From UBA9410 sp036123635 (GTDB taxonomy: Bacteria; Actinomycetota; Acidimicrobiia; Acidimicrobiales; MedAcidi-G1): a stretch of DNA of 53,606 nucleotides. This document shows positions 25,144 through 32,913 of this stretch, one piece after another (position 1 is the stretch's first letter; every line of letters starts with the position of its first letter). The notes under the pieces were generated by a model that was not told the origin of the DNA, ran no database searches, and saw only the letters and a program-made list of their open reading frames with translations. The DNA lies in assembly GCA_036123635.1 (NCBI GenBank), contig JAZADL010000095.1, positions 1 to 53,606 on the forward strand, given 5' to 3'. The position numbers and the translations under genes are program-made.

Positions 25144-25242
25144 ATGGCAAATCACTGGACCGTCAACAACGACCTCGTAACCGAACGGAACTTGAGCAAA
25201 GCAACGATGGAGGACCAGTTCATGATGGAGCAACTCCGATGA
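25144..25242 (+). CDS. 32-residue mini-ORF coupled to the downstream gene
   Basis: The gap after the dehalogenase gene holds an ATG-initiated ORF starting MANHWTVNNDL and ending FMMEQLR. Its TGA overlaps the ATG of the next gene (ATGA at 25239-25242). Only a weak GTGAGA precedes it. The internal GGAG at 25227-25230 serves as ribosome binding site for the next gene. It could be a small protein or a leader whose translation gates the downstream gene. No similarity is recognised. Confidence 0.4.
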   Translation: MANHWTVNNDLVTERNLSKATMEDQFMMEQLR

Positions 25243-26066
25243 GTCCTCGCTACGGGCAGATCGACACCGGGTATGGCCGACGCCTGGCATCCACCTCACC
25301 GGACGAAGACGGCCCGGTGTGGATGGTGAACCTAATGAGCTACCGAACGGCAGCCGACTACGCAGATGGTCGCGACTCAACCATCAGCGGGCGCGAGGCC
25401 GACGACCTGTACGCCCCGACGACTCCGTTAGCCGCCGTGGGTGCCGAAATCGTTTTCGTAGGTGACGTGCAGGACCAGTTGCTCGGCGATGAGCCGAAGT
25501 GGGACCGAGTAGCAGTAGTCAAGTACCCGACGCGCCGCAGTTTCATCGACATGCAACAACGCGACGACTTCCAGCGCCTCCACGAACACAAGGACGCGGG
25601 AATGGCCAGAACGATCGTCATGGGGACCCAGCCGATGCTGGGAGCCAATTGGGGCATCTTCGATCTTCCCGACTGGAGCGAGGTGCCCCACCCGCCGACT
25701 ACCGATGACGGCGAGGTGATGGTGGTCCACGTGTTGTCCTTCCACGACGATGTCGGAGCCCAATCGCCGGCAGACATGGAGTCCTACTCCAACCACGCTG
25801 GACAGGTCGCGACCCCACATGGTGGCCGCGTCACAGGATGGTTCGCTGTCGAGGGCACGATCATCGGCGACGGACGACGCTGGGACCAGGTTCGTTTCAA
25901 TACCTTCCCGAGCCGGCGGGCCTTCATGGCCGTTGTCATGGACCCAGACCGTCTTGCAGCTCAACACGACTACCGAGAGCCGGCCATTGCCGATACCTAC
26001 GCGTTGGTGACTCGGCCACTCGTTAATCGACTGGCAGCCTCCGTTGATCAAAAAGAGGGGCTGTAA
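25239..26066 (+). CDS. DUF1330-like tandem dimeric alpha-beta-barrel protein
   Basis: 275 residues from ATG 25239 (MSPRYGQIDTGYGRRL), eight bases after GGAG; the longer frame to 25107 reads through non-conserved sequence. Two ferredoxin-like repeats can be seen, each with a hydrophobic strand followed by FxxRRxFxxM: the first around VWMVNLMSYRTAADYA to YPTRRSFIDMQQRDDFQRLHEHKDAGMARTIV, the second around MVVHVLSFHD to FPSRRAFMAVVMDPDRLAAQHDYREPAIADTYALV. This resembles DUF1330/EthD-type stress-responsive barrel proteins. Such proteins often bind or transform small aromatic or terpenoid compounds. It is coupled at both ends: ATGA upstream, TAATG downstream. Confidence 0.7.
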   Translation: MSPRYGQIDTGYGRRLASTSPDEDGPVWMVNLMSYRTAADYADGRDSTISGREADDLYAPTTPLAAVGAEIVFVGDVQDQLLGDEPKWDRVAVVKYPTRRSFIDMQQRDDFQRLHEHKDAGMARTIVMGTQPMLGANWGIFDLPDWSEVPHPPTTDDGEVMVVHVLSFHDDVGAQSPADMESYSNHAGQVATPHGGRVTGWFAVEGTIIGDGRRWDQVRFNTFPSRRAFMAVVMDPDRLAAQHDYREPAIADTYALVTRPLVNRLAASVDQKEGL

Positions 26067-26887
26067 TGGAACTCATCCTTACCGGGACCGGTTCGCCCCT
26101 GCCCGACGCCAACCGGGCGGGCCCATCCACCCTGGTGAAGGCCGGCGACACCCACATCCTCGTCGACGCCGGCAGGGGAGTGGTGATGCGAATGGCTGGC
26201 GCCGGGTCGCTTCCAGGATTGCTCGCCGGGGTATTGATCACCCACCTCCACAGCGATCACATATGCGCGCTCAACGACGTGATCACCACCCACTGGGTGA
26301 TGTCGCAAGGCAACGCGACACTTTCGATCTACGGTCCGGCCGGCACGGCTGAGTTCGTTGACCGGCAACTACATGCGCTCGAGCCAGACATCGGTTACCG
26401 GATGGAGCACCACGACGTACTCACCAATCCGCCCCAGGTGCACGTTACCGAGTTGACGCCCGGCGACTCGTTCGCCGTCGGTGGCGTCCAGATCGCCACG
26501 GCGGCGACCGAACACGCACCCGTACGGCCGACAATCGGCTTCCGCCTCGAGCATGACGGCAGCACAGCGGCACTCGTCGGAGACACCGTTCCGTGCGACG
26601 GGGTCGACGAACTAGCTCGCAACGCTGACGTCTACGTCCAGACAGTGATTCGCCGCGACCTCGTCGAAATAATCCCGATCAGCATGATGCAAGACATCCT
26701 CGACTACCACTCCGACGTCGTAGAGGCGGCCCGGACCGCCGAAAGGGTCGGCGCCACGCGACTCGCTCTCACCCATATGGTGCCGGCACCCACGCCTGAG
26801 ACGTACCCGGAGTGGGTAGCTCTGGTTGCCGAGCACTACTCAGGTGAAGTCATCATCGGCGACGACCTCACTACCGTCACCGTCTGA
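26066..26887 (+). CDS. MBL-fold metallohydrolase (ribonuclease Z/arylsulfatase-like)
   Basis: 273 residues. It has an intact binuclear metal site: LITHLHSDHICALND (H60, H62, D64, H65), a further histidine in TEHAPV, an aspartate in LVGDTVPCDG and a terminal histidine in LALTHMVP. The N-terminal MELILTGTGSPLPDANRAGPSTLV resembles ElaC/RNase Z-like and AtsA-type metallo-arylsulfatase hydrolases; location in a catabolic operon favours a small-molecule substrate such as a sulfate ester or lactone. The ATG overlaps the upstream stop (TAATG). A 13-base gap with a strong AAGGAG leads to the sulfatase. Confidence 0.84.
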   Translation: MELILTGTGSPLPDANRAGPSTLVKAGDTHILVDAGRGVVMRMAGAGSLPGLLAGVLITHLHSDHICALNDVITTHWVMSQGNATLSIYGPAGTAEFVDRQLHALEPDIGYRMEHHDVLTNPPQVHVTELTPGDSFAVGGVQIATAATEHAPVRPTIGFRLEHDGSTAALVGDTVPCDGVDELARNADVYVQTVIRRDLVEIIPISMMQDILDYHSDVVEAARTAERVGATRLALTHMVPAPTPETYPEWVALVAEHYSGEVIIGDDLTTVTV

Positions 26888-26900
26888 ATAAGGAGATCCG

Positions 26901-29192
26901 ATGAGCGAATTCAAGGGGACGATCGGCCGGACGCTGGCGGACTCCGAGCCGCACTACATGGAGCCACCACACCCGGGCGAGGCCGCACCCAACGTGGTGA
27001 TCGTGCTCCTTGACGACACAGGCTTCGCCCAACTCGGCTGTTACGGCTCCGACATCGACACCCCAAACGTGGACGCGCTGGCTGCTGGTGGCGTGCAGTT
27101 CACAAACTTCCACGTGACACCACTGTGCTCACCGACGCGTGCGGCGTTGCTAACCGGCCGGTCACAGCACGCAGTCGGACTACGGGGCGTTTCCAACTGG
27201 CGCACCGGGTTCCCACACCAACTGGGCCACATCTCGAACTCGGCGTCCACCATCGCAGAGGTACTCCACGCCGAGGGATACGCCACCTTCTGCGCCGGGA
27301 AGTGGCATCTAGCGCCGACGCAGGACACTTCGGCGGCCGGACCGTTCGACCAGTGGCCGCTGGGACGCGGCTTTGACCGGTTCTACGGGTTCTTGGAGGG
27401 CGAGACCGACCAGTTTTATCCCGAGCTTGTCCGCGACAACACTCACATCGACCCACCGTCAACACCCCGGGACGGATACCACCTCAGCGAGGATCTAGTC
27501 GACCAACTGCTTCAAATGATCACCGACAGCAAGGGTGTGAGGCCGGACCGGCCGTTCTTCGCCTACTTGCCGTTCGGCGCCACACACGCCCCACACCAGG
27601 CCCCGCAGGCCTACCTCGATAAGTATCGAGGTCGATACGACGAGGGCTGGGACGTGGTGCGCCAACGCTGGTACCACCGCCAACTCGAGCTTGGCGTCAT
27701 CCCTCCCGACACAGAACTTGCGCCCCGGAACCCCGGCGTCGAGGCCTGGGACGACCTACCCGAAACGCAACGTCGACTGGCGTGCCGACTCCAGGAGGCC
27801 TTCGCAGCATTCCTGGACCACACCGACGACCAGATCGGCCGACTGGTCGCGGGGCTACGCCACATGGACGAACTCGACAACACGATCCTCGTGGTGCTCG
27901 CCGACAACGGCGCGTCGCAGGAGGGCGGACCGTTCGGAGTGATGCACGAAATGAAGTTCTTCAACGGCATTTTGGAATCACCAGACGAAGCCATCCAACG
28001 CATCGACGACATTGGAGGTCCACACAGCCACACGAACTACCCGTGGGGCTGGGCCCAGTGCGGCAATTCGCCGTTCCGGTGGTACAAGCAGAACACCCAC
28101 GAGGGTGGCGTCCACGTGCCAATGGTCATGCACTGGCCTGCCGGCTTCGATGAAGGACAGGTCGGCACGAAGCGCTCGCAGTTCGTGAACGTGTCCGATA
28201 TCACCCCGACGATCTACGAACTACTCGGCGTCACACCCCCAGAGGTGTACCGGGGAATCGAACAGATGCCAGTCACGGGCCATTCGTTCCGGACCCCCCT
28301 AGGTGATGCAGAGGCACCAGCGACAAACACGCTTCAATACTTCGAGAACTCAGGCAGTCGGGCACTGATCGCGGAATGCGAAGGCGTCTGGTGGAAGGCG
28401 GTGACCAAGCACAATCAGGGCGATGACTTCGACTCCGAGCCTTGGGAACTCTACGACCTCACCGGCGACCCGTCGGAGTGCATCAATCTGGCTGCCGTAG
28501 AGCCACAGAAGCTCGCGCAACTGGTTGACCTGTGGTGGCAGGAAGCCGAACGCCACGGCGTCCTACCACTCGACGACCGGACACTGGAGTTGTTCGCCGC
28601 GCATCCAAGCGACCATTCTCCACACCGCCTCAATCGCCGCTACGTGTACCGGCCGCCGATGTCACCGATTCCTGCAGGCGCTTCGGCCGGGCTCGGCGGC
28701 CGAGCCACCGACCTCATCGCACGAATCACCAGTGCGGCAGGCGATGAAGGCGTCCTATGGGCGACCGGGACCGAGAACTCAGGCTTCTCGGTCTTCTTGC
28801 AGAACGGCCGACTCGTCGTCGACTACAACTCCTTCGATACGCACACAATCGTCGAGTCGACCATTGAAGTACCAACCGGCGATAGCTCGCTCGGCGTCCA
28901 CCTAGAACGCGATAGCCGCACTTCCGGCTGGATCGAGGTGTCCATCGACGGTGAGGCCTGTGGCCGAGCACCGATCCCTTCGTACATGAGGATCATCTCC
29001 TCGGTGGGGGCCAGCGTTGGCCGGGACCACGGTTCGGCCGTGTCGAGCCGTTACTCGGCGCCGTTCGCGTTCACCGGGACCCTGCACGAGGTCGTGATCC
29101 AGTTGCCGGAACACCGGTCCCGAATCCTCGGGGGGGGCGAGGCCAAGGCCGACGAGGCGGCGACGGCCAGAACGGAGATGTCGCGTCAATGA
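26901..29192 (+). CDS. Type I arylsulfatase (AtsA-like)
   Basis: 763 residues. The formylglycine motif is C76-S-P-T-R with the following AALLTGRSQHAVGLR. Metal-binding residues are in VIVLLDDTGFAQLGCYGS (DD pair) and LVVLADNGASQEGG (DN). KWHLAP and HAPHQAP supply further active-site residues. After about residue 560 comes a C-terminal beta-rich domain (GVLWATGTENSGFSVFLQNG...), as in ~780-residue AtsA/AtsD sulfatases. No signal peptide is present, so it would act in the cytosol after formylglycine maturation by an enzyme encoded elsewhere. Start ATG 26901 has AAGGAG. It is paralogous to the gene at 37977. Confidence 0.94.
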   Translation: MSEFKGTIGRTLADSEPHYMEPPHPGEAAPNVVIVLLDDTGFAQLGCYGSDIDTPNVDALAAGGVQFTNFHVTPLCSPTRAALLTGRSQHAVGLRGVSNWRTGFPHQLGHISNSASTIAEVLHAEGYATFCAGKWHLAPTQDTSAAGPFDQWPLGRGFDRFYGFLEGETDQFYPELVRDNTHIDPPSTPRDGYHLSEDLVDQLLQMITDSKGVRPDRPFFAYLPFGATHAPHQAPQAYLDKYRGRYDEGWDVVRQRWYHRQLELGVIPPDTELAPRNPGVEAWDDLPETQRRLACRLQEAFAAFLDHTDDQIGRLVAGLRHMDELDNTILVVLADNGASQEGGPFGVMHEMKFFNGILESPDEAIQRIDDIGGPHSHTNYPWGWAQCGNSPFRWYKQNTHEGGVHVPMVMHWPAGFDEGQVGTKRSQFVNVSDITPTIYELLGVTPPEVYRGIEQMPVTGHSFRTPLGDAEAPATNTLQYFENSGSRALIAECEGVWWKAVTKHNQGDDFDSEPWELYDLTGDPSECINLAAVEPQKLAQLVDLWWQEAERHGVLPLDDRTLELFAAHPSDHSPHRLNRRYVYRPPMSPIPAGASAGLGGRATDLIARITSAAGDEGVLWATGTENSGFSVFLQNGRLVVDYNSFDTHTIVESTIEVPTGDSSLGVHLERDSRTSGWIEVSIDGEACGRAPIPSYMRIISSVGASVGRDHGSAVSSRYSAPFAFTGTLHEVVIQLPEHRSRILGGGEAKADEAATARTEMSRQ

Positions 29193-29716
29193 ATGGCCAG
29201 CGCACCATCGACGACGTCCCCGTGGCCCACACCCCTGACGGGGGCTGGACCACCTGGCCGCCCCCGGTCCTGGCTGGCTGCACCGAACCGGCCCCCGTCG
29301 ATGCTCCCGACCTTGACGGCTACTGGCGCACGGTCGAGATCCTGGTCGACGACCAGGAGCAACCCGACCACCCGGGACTGGGCCATGTCCAGCGGGTTGA
29401 ACAACGCGGTGACCGACTGGTCGTCACCGGTGGAGGCATCATCCACGACATGCGCTGTGACGGCACCCTGGAACGGGGAGTCCACGACGTCGCTGAGTTC
29501 GACAAGATCACCGAGATCCACGTGGTGGCCAGCTACGAGGACGGAGAACATGTACTCCGTCCTAAAGGCATGCCGATCGAGATCCGTCGCCGGCGAGAGG
29601 GTGAGAAAATGGTGTGGGACTACCTCGGGTACACGGCGCGGCTCGAACACCTTGCTCCCTCCGAGACTGACCCGGCCAACGTTTCAGCCTTGCAACCAAT
29701 TGCAGGAGATCGCTAA
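29189..29716 (+). CDS. Unknown protein in the sulfatase operon
   Basis: 175 residues, overlapping the sulfatase stop by ATGA and ending in TAATG with the next mini-ORF. I do not recognise the family. The protein is hydrophilic with no transmembrane segment, and seems beta-rich: LDGYWRTVEILVDDQEQPDHPGLGHVQRVEQRGDRLVVTGGGIIHDMRCDG, then VRRRREGE-like basic turn and VWDYLGYTARLEHLAP. Single-domain beta-barrel proteins of the lipocalin or calycin type look like this. A role as an accessory or ligand-binding protein for the sulfatase is only a guess. An overlapping frame at 29193-29738 is judged a shadow. Confidence 0.7.
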   Translation: MNGQRTIDDVPVAHTPDGGWTTWPPPVLAGCTEPAPVDAPDLDGYWRTVEILVDDQEQPDHPGLGHVQRVEQRGDRLVVTGGGIIHDMRCDGTLERGVHDVAEFDKITEIHVVASYEDGEHVLRPKGMPIEIRRRREGEKMVWDYLGYTARLEHLAPSETDPANVSALQPIAGDR

Positions 29717-29790
29717 TGGAGACCCACCGGGCCCCTGAGGACGCCGGACCGACACCGGCCCAGGTCCTGATCAGTTTCTGTAACAAGTGA
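29716..29790 (+). CDS. 24-residue mini-ORF with strong ribosome binding site
   Basis: The 70-base space between the unknown protein and the SRPBCC gene is filled by an ORF starting METHRAPEDAGP and ending VLISFCNK. Its ATG overlaps the upstream stop (TAATG at 29714-29718), AGGAG lies seven bases before it, and its TGA overlaps the GTG of the SRPBCC gene (GTGA at 29787-29790). The SRPBCC start has no other ribosome binding site. This is strong evidence that the mini-ORF is translated, either as a small protein or to deliver ribosomes downstream. Confidence 0.5.
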   Translation: METHRAPEDAGPTPAQVLISFCNK

Positions 29791-30230
29791 TAGAGATCAC
29801 AGAGAAGACGGTCATCTCCCGGTCACCGGAGACCGTCTGGGCGGCAGTGGCCGATTTCGGTGAGATCAGCCGGTGGGCGCCAAACGTCGACCATTCATGC
29901 CTCACAAGCGCACAGAGTGAGGGTGCAGGCAGCGTCAGACGGGTCCAGGTCGACCGAAACGCGCTCCTCGAACGTGTCACGGAATGGGAACCTGGCCGCC
30001 AGCTCTGCTACAGCATCGAAGGGTTGCCGCCCGTCGTTCGCTCGGTAACCAACACTTGGAAACTTGACGGCACAGATGGTGGAACAGCCGTCACGATCAC
30101 GAGCCGTATCGATACTGGCCCCCGACCGCCCCAACAGGTGGTGGCCCGGGTCTTCGGCCGAGTCCTAGCCAAGGCTTCACGCCGCATGCTCGAAGGCCTA
30201 AAGACGCACCTCGAGGAGGGCACGCGATGA
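29787..30230 (+). CDS. SRPBCC-family protein (polyketide cyclase/START-like)
   Basis: 147 residues. The helix-grip fold is indicated by the opening MIEITEKTVISRSPETVWAAVADFGEISRWAPNV, the central PGRQLCYSIEGLPPVVRSVTNTWKLDG, GGTAVTITSRIDTG and a long C-terminal helix (VFGRVLAKASRRMLEGLKTHLEE). Members bind hydrophobic ligands and act as cyclases, dehydrases, hydrolases or transport proteins. GTG 29787 is dependent on coupling to the mini-ORF. The stop overlaps the next gene's ATG (ATGA at 30227-30230). The ligand is not known; in this operon a sulfated or halogenated lipid-like compound would be a plausible one. Confidence 0.85.
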   Translation: MIEITEKTVISRSPETVWAAVADFGEISRWAPNVDHSCLTSAQSEGAGSVRRVQVDRNALLERVTEWEPGRQLCYSIEGLPPVVRSVTNTWKLDGTDGGTAVTITSRIDTGPRPPQQVVARVFGRVLAKASRRMLEGLKTHLEEGTR

Positions 30231-32833
30231 ACCGTCCCGACGTCGTCGTCCTCATGACGGACCAGGAACGTGCCGCTCCACCATATGAGCCAGAGGAAAT
30301 CGCGGCGTGGCGGCGCGAGAAGCTGACCGGGGCCCGGTGGTTCGAAGACAACGGGGTCTCATTTCGCCGCCACTACACAGGCTCGCTCGCCTGCGTTCCC
30401 AGCAGACCGACCCTGTTCACCGGCCAGTACCCCGACGTCCATGGCGTCACCCAAACAAACGGGCTCGGCAAGATGGAAGACGATTCGCGGATGCGATGGC
30501 TGCGACCCGGCGAGGTGCCGACACTCGGCCACTGGTTCCGCTCCAGCGGATACGACACCAAGTACGTAGGAAAGTGGCACATGAGCCACGCCGACTTGAT
30601 CGACTCGGCTACTGGAAAAGCACTGGCCACCCACGATGCCCGTGGTGCCCTCGACCAAGCAGCAGTGCAGGCCTATCTCGAGGCCGATCCCCTCGATGTA
30701 TTCGGATTTTCCGGATGGATCGGACCTGAACCCCATGGCGCGGCACCAGCCCAGTGGGGGCTGATCTGTGACCCAGTATTCGCCGCTCGTGCCGTCGACT
30801 GGCTCGAAGATCGATACGCACGGAGGCGCGCCGGCGAAGAAATGGCGCGGCGGCCGTTTCTGCTGGTCGTGTGCTTCGTCAACCCTCACGACGTCGTCTA
30901 CACGCCGGCCTGGCTCGGACCAATCGGCCCGGATAATCCGTTCGCAACCGATGCCGACAACCCACCTGACGTCCCCGCGTCGCCTACCGACGACGAAGAC
31001 CTAGCGACGAAGCCTGCAGCACAGGTCGCGTACAGGGCGTCCTATCCATCGACCTACGGCCCACCCCCAGTAGTTGAACGCACTTACCACCAACGAGCAC
31101 AGGAATACCGAAATCTCTACTACCGGCTGCACCTTGCCTCCGACGCTCCACTCGATCGGGTTCGCCGAGCGGTCAGCGAATGTGGCTCCGACAACGCGAT
31201 ATTGGTCCGTACGTCTGATCACGGTGAGTTGCTCGGCGCCCACGGTGGGCTTCACCAGAAATGGTTCAACCTCTACGACGAAGCCACCCGTGTGCCGTTC
31301 ACCATCGCCAGGGTCGGGGCTAAGCAGACGACCGGTCGCGTGGTCAACGATGCGCCCACATCACATGTTGACCTCGTACCTACCCTGCTCGCTGCAGCAG
31401 GCATCGACGTGGCTTCGACGTCCGAACGCATGCAAGCGTCCTTTAGTGAACTACACCCGTTTCCCGGCCGCGATCTCACACCGGTGCTCGACGGCGCTGC
31501 TGACCCAGACCGTGACCGCACCGTCTACGCGATCACTCGAGACAACATGCCAGAGGGCGACTCCGGCGCAAGCGGCGTGGCTCGCCGCCTAGGGCGCATC
31601 GACAGGCAACCGCCGCCGCTACGGATTCGTGTGCCCGCTCACGTCGCCGCGAATTTCGAGAGCATCATCAGTCGCGTCAGCGATATAGATGCCGCCGGCG
31701 GGGGAGGAAACCTCTGGAAGATCGTCCGCAGCTTCGACGATCCAGAGACTTGGACCGAACCCGGCATCCGACACCTGGCCAGCACTGGACCGGCTGGCGA
31801 CATGTACCGCTCAGCTCCGTTGCCCGACCAGTGGGAGCTCTACGACCTCGACGCCGACCCAACCGAAGCCGACAACCGCTGGGAAGAACCGGAAGCGGCA
31901 GCAGTCTTTGAGCTCCTCGCCGGCCGTCTCGCTACTGAACGGATACGGGCTGTTCCCCGTCGTAACCGCCCGTGGCCCTATGCCGTTCGCACCCCAACCG
32001 GAGGTCCCGCCGTGAAGAAGGCGCGCCCCCCTGCACGTGTCTTGCGAAGGCTCCTCAAGCGAGCCGGCATGCATCCAGATGACACTGAGGCCAGTGATGT
32101 CGATCTGACGGGTCGGCGAGCCGTGGTTATCGCCACGAACCATGGCGTGCTGGATGTGGGCAAACCCACGGGCGTCTTCTCCAGCGAGCTCACCGTGGCC
32201 TACTACGCCTTTCTCGATGCCGGCATGACCGTCGACGTCGCCAGCCCCAAAGGCGGCGTAATCCCCGTCGACCCGCAATCACTCAAGGCCGTACTACGCA
32301 CCGACGCCTGTGACCGCTTCCTGGCCGATGACGACTTCAAGGCCAAGGTCAACGATTCCCTGATTGTCGCCGATCTGGAAGTGGTCAACTACGACATCGT
32401 CTATCTCGCCGGTGGTTGGGGCGCAGCCTTTGATCTTGGATTTTCCGAAGAACTCGGACGACAGATCACGGTCGCAAACGAGCACGAGCAAGTAATCGGC
32501 GGAGTTTGCCATGGCCCGCTCGGATTGATCCGAGCTAAGGCCGAGGACGGCTCGCCACTCGTCCAGGGTCGACGGGTCACTGGGGTGACCGACAAGCAGG
32601 TGTACGAGCTCGGCATTGCCAGCACGCCCCAGCATCCCGAAACCGAACTACGCAAGCTTGGCGCCCACTTCGAGAGTGAAACCCGATTCCGTGATCCCTT
32701 CGCAAATCACTGGGTGGTCGACGGCAACCTTGTTACTGGCCAAAACCAGAATGCTGCACCGATGGTTGCCCGCGAGATGCTGCGGCTAGCAGCAGCGGCC
32801 GAAGTGCCGACCGACCTGGAGGAGGTCTCATGA
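30227..32833 (+). CDS. Sulfatase fused to a DJ-1/PfpI domain
   Basis: 868 residues in one open frame. Residues ~1-590 are a type I sulfatase: C56-V-P-S-R60 followed by PTLFTGQYPDVHG, KWHMSHA, FVNPHDVVY, RTSDHGELLGAHGG, and DLVPTLLAAAGI. A basic, proline-rich linker (~590-620) leads to a DJ-1/PfpI domain (~625-860) with VVIATNHGVLD, ELTVAYYAFLDAGMTVDVASPKGG, the nucleophile elbow GGVCHGPLGLI (Cys761) and GRRVTGVTDKQVYELG. Such domains act as chaperones, glyoxalase/deglycase-like or amidotransferase-like enzymes. The fusion is unusual. An internal GTG at 32012 with its own GGAGG could also give the DJ-1 part alone. No signal peptide. Last gene of the chain begun at 24168. Confidence 0.9.
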   Translation: MNRPDVVVLMTDQERAAPPYEPEEIAAWRREKLTGARWFEDNGVSFRRHYTGSLACVPSRPTLFTGQYPDVHGVTQTNGLGKMEDDSRMRWLRPGEVPTLGHWFRSSGYDTKYVGKWHMSHADLIDSATGKALATHDARGALDQAAVQAYLEADPLDVFGFSGWIGPEPHGAAPAQWGLICDPVFAARAVDWLEDRYARRRAGEEMARRPFLLVVCFVNPHDVVYTPAWLGPIGPDNPFATDADNPPDVPASPTDDEDLATKPAAQVAYRASYPSTYGPPPVVERTYHQRAQEYRNLYYRLHLASDAPLDRVRRAVSECGSDNAILVRTSDHGELLGAHGGLHQKWFNLYDEATRVPFTIARVGAKQTTGRVVNDAPTSHVDLVPTLLAAAGIDVASTSERMQASFSELHPFPGRDLTPVLDGAADPDRDRTVYAITRDNMPEGDSGASGVARRLGRIDRQPPPLRIRVPAHVAANFESIISRVSDIDAAGGGGNLWKIVRSFDDPETWTEPGIRHLASTGPAGDMYRSAPLPDQWELYDLDADPTEADNRWEEPEAAAVFELLAGRLATERIRAVPRRNRPWPYAVRTPTGGPAVKKARPPARVLRRLLKRAGMHPDDTEASDVDLTGRRAVVIATNHGVLDVGKPTGVFSSELTVAYYAFLDAGMTVDVASPKGGVIPVDPQSLKAVLRTDACDRFLADDDFKAKVNDSLIVADLEVVNYDIVYLAGGWGAAFDLGFSEELGRQITVANEHEQVIGGVCHGPLGLIRAKAEDGSPLVQGRRVTGVTDKQVYELGIASTPQHPETELRKLGAHFESETRFRDPFANHWVVDGNLVTGQNQNAAPMVAREMLRLAAAAEVPTDLEEVS
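32000..32014 (+). promoter_or_regulatory. Internal ribosome binding site and in-frame GTG at the sulfatase/DJ-1 boundary
   Basis: GGAGG at 32000-32004 lies seven bases before a GTG at 32012-32014 that is in the same frame as the fusion. Translation from here would give about 273 residues (beginning VKKARPPARVL) that contain the whole DJ-1/PfpI domain. The spacing is ideal and the site falls exactly in the linker, so an additional stand-alone DJ-1 product is plausible. The sequence also encodes Gly-Gly-Pro, so chance is possible. Confidence 0.35.
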
Positions 32834-32871
32834 AAGTCGCGGATGCCTTAGTCGATCTTTGCCGCACATGA
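32830..32871 (+). CDS. 13-residue mini-ORF or gene remnant after the fusion
   Basis: ATG 32830 overlaps the stop of the fusion gene (ATGA) and follows GGAGGAGG closely. It encodes MKVADALVDLCRT and stops. The beginning resembles the N-termini of thiamine-diphosphate enzymes such as acetolactate synthase, which could mean a remnant. The rest of the 80-base gap before phzF has a GTGTG-AGCC-CACAC hairpin (32899-32912). Confidence 0.2.
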   Translation: MKVADALVDLCRT

Positions 32872-32913
32872 TCAAAATCATCACAAACCTCTGACGGAGT
32901 GTGAGCCCACACC

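Noticed and set aside
29193..29738. Alternative frame of 181 residues overlapping the unknown protein
   Set aside because: The 29189 frame has the ATGA and TAATG couplings, while this frame has a composition rich in Ser, Thr and Arg and no fitting junctions.
30227..32833. Frameshift or assembly error causing the sulfatase/DJ-1 fusion
   Set aside because: Both domains are in one uninterrupted frame with a plausible linker; a single base error would break rather than create such continuity, unless a stop codon was lost. It remains testable by reads.
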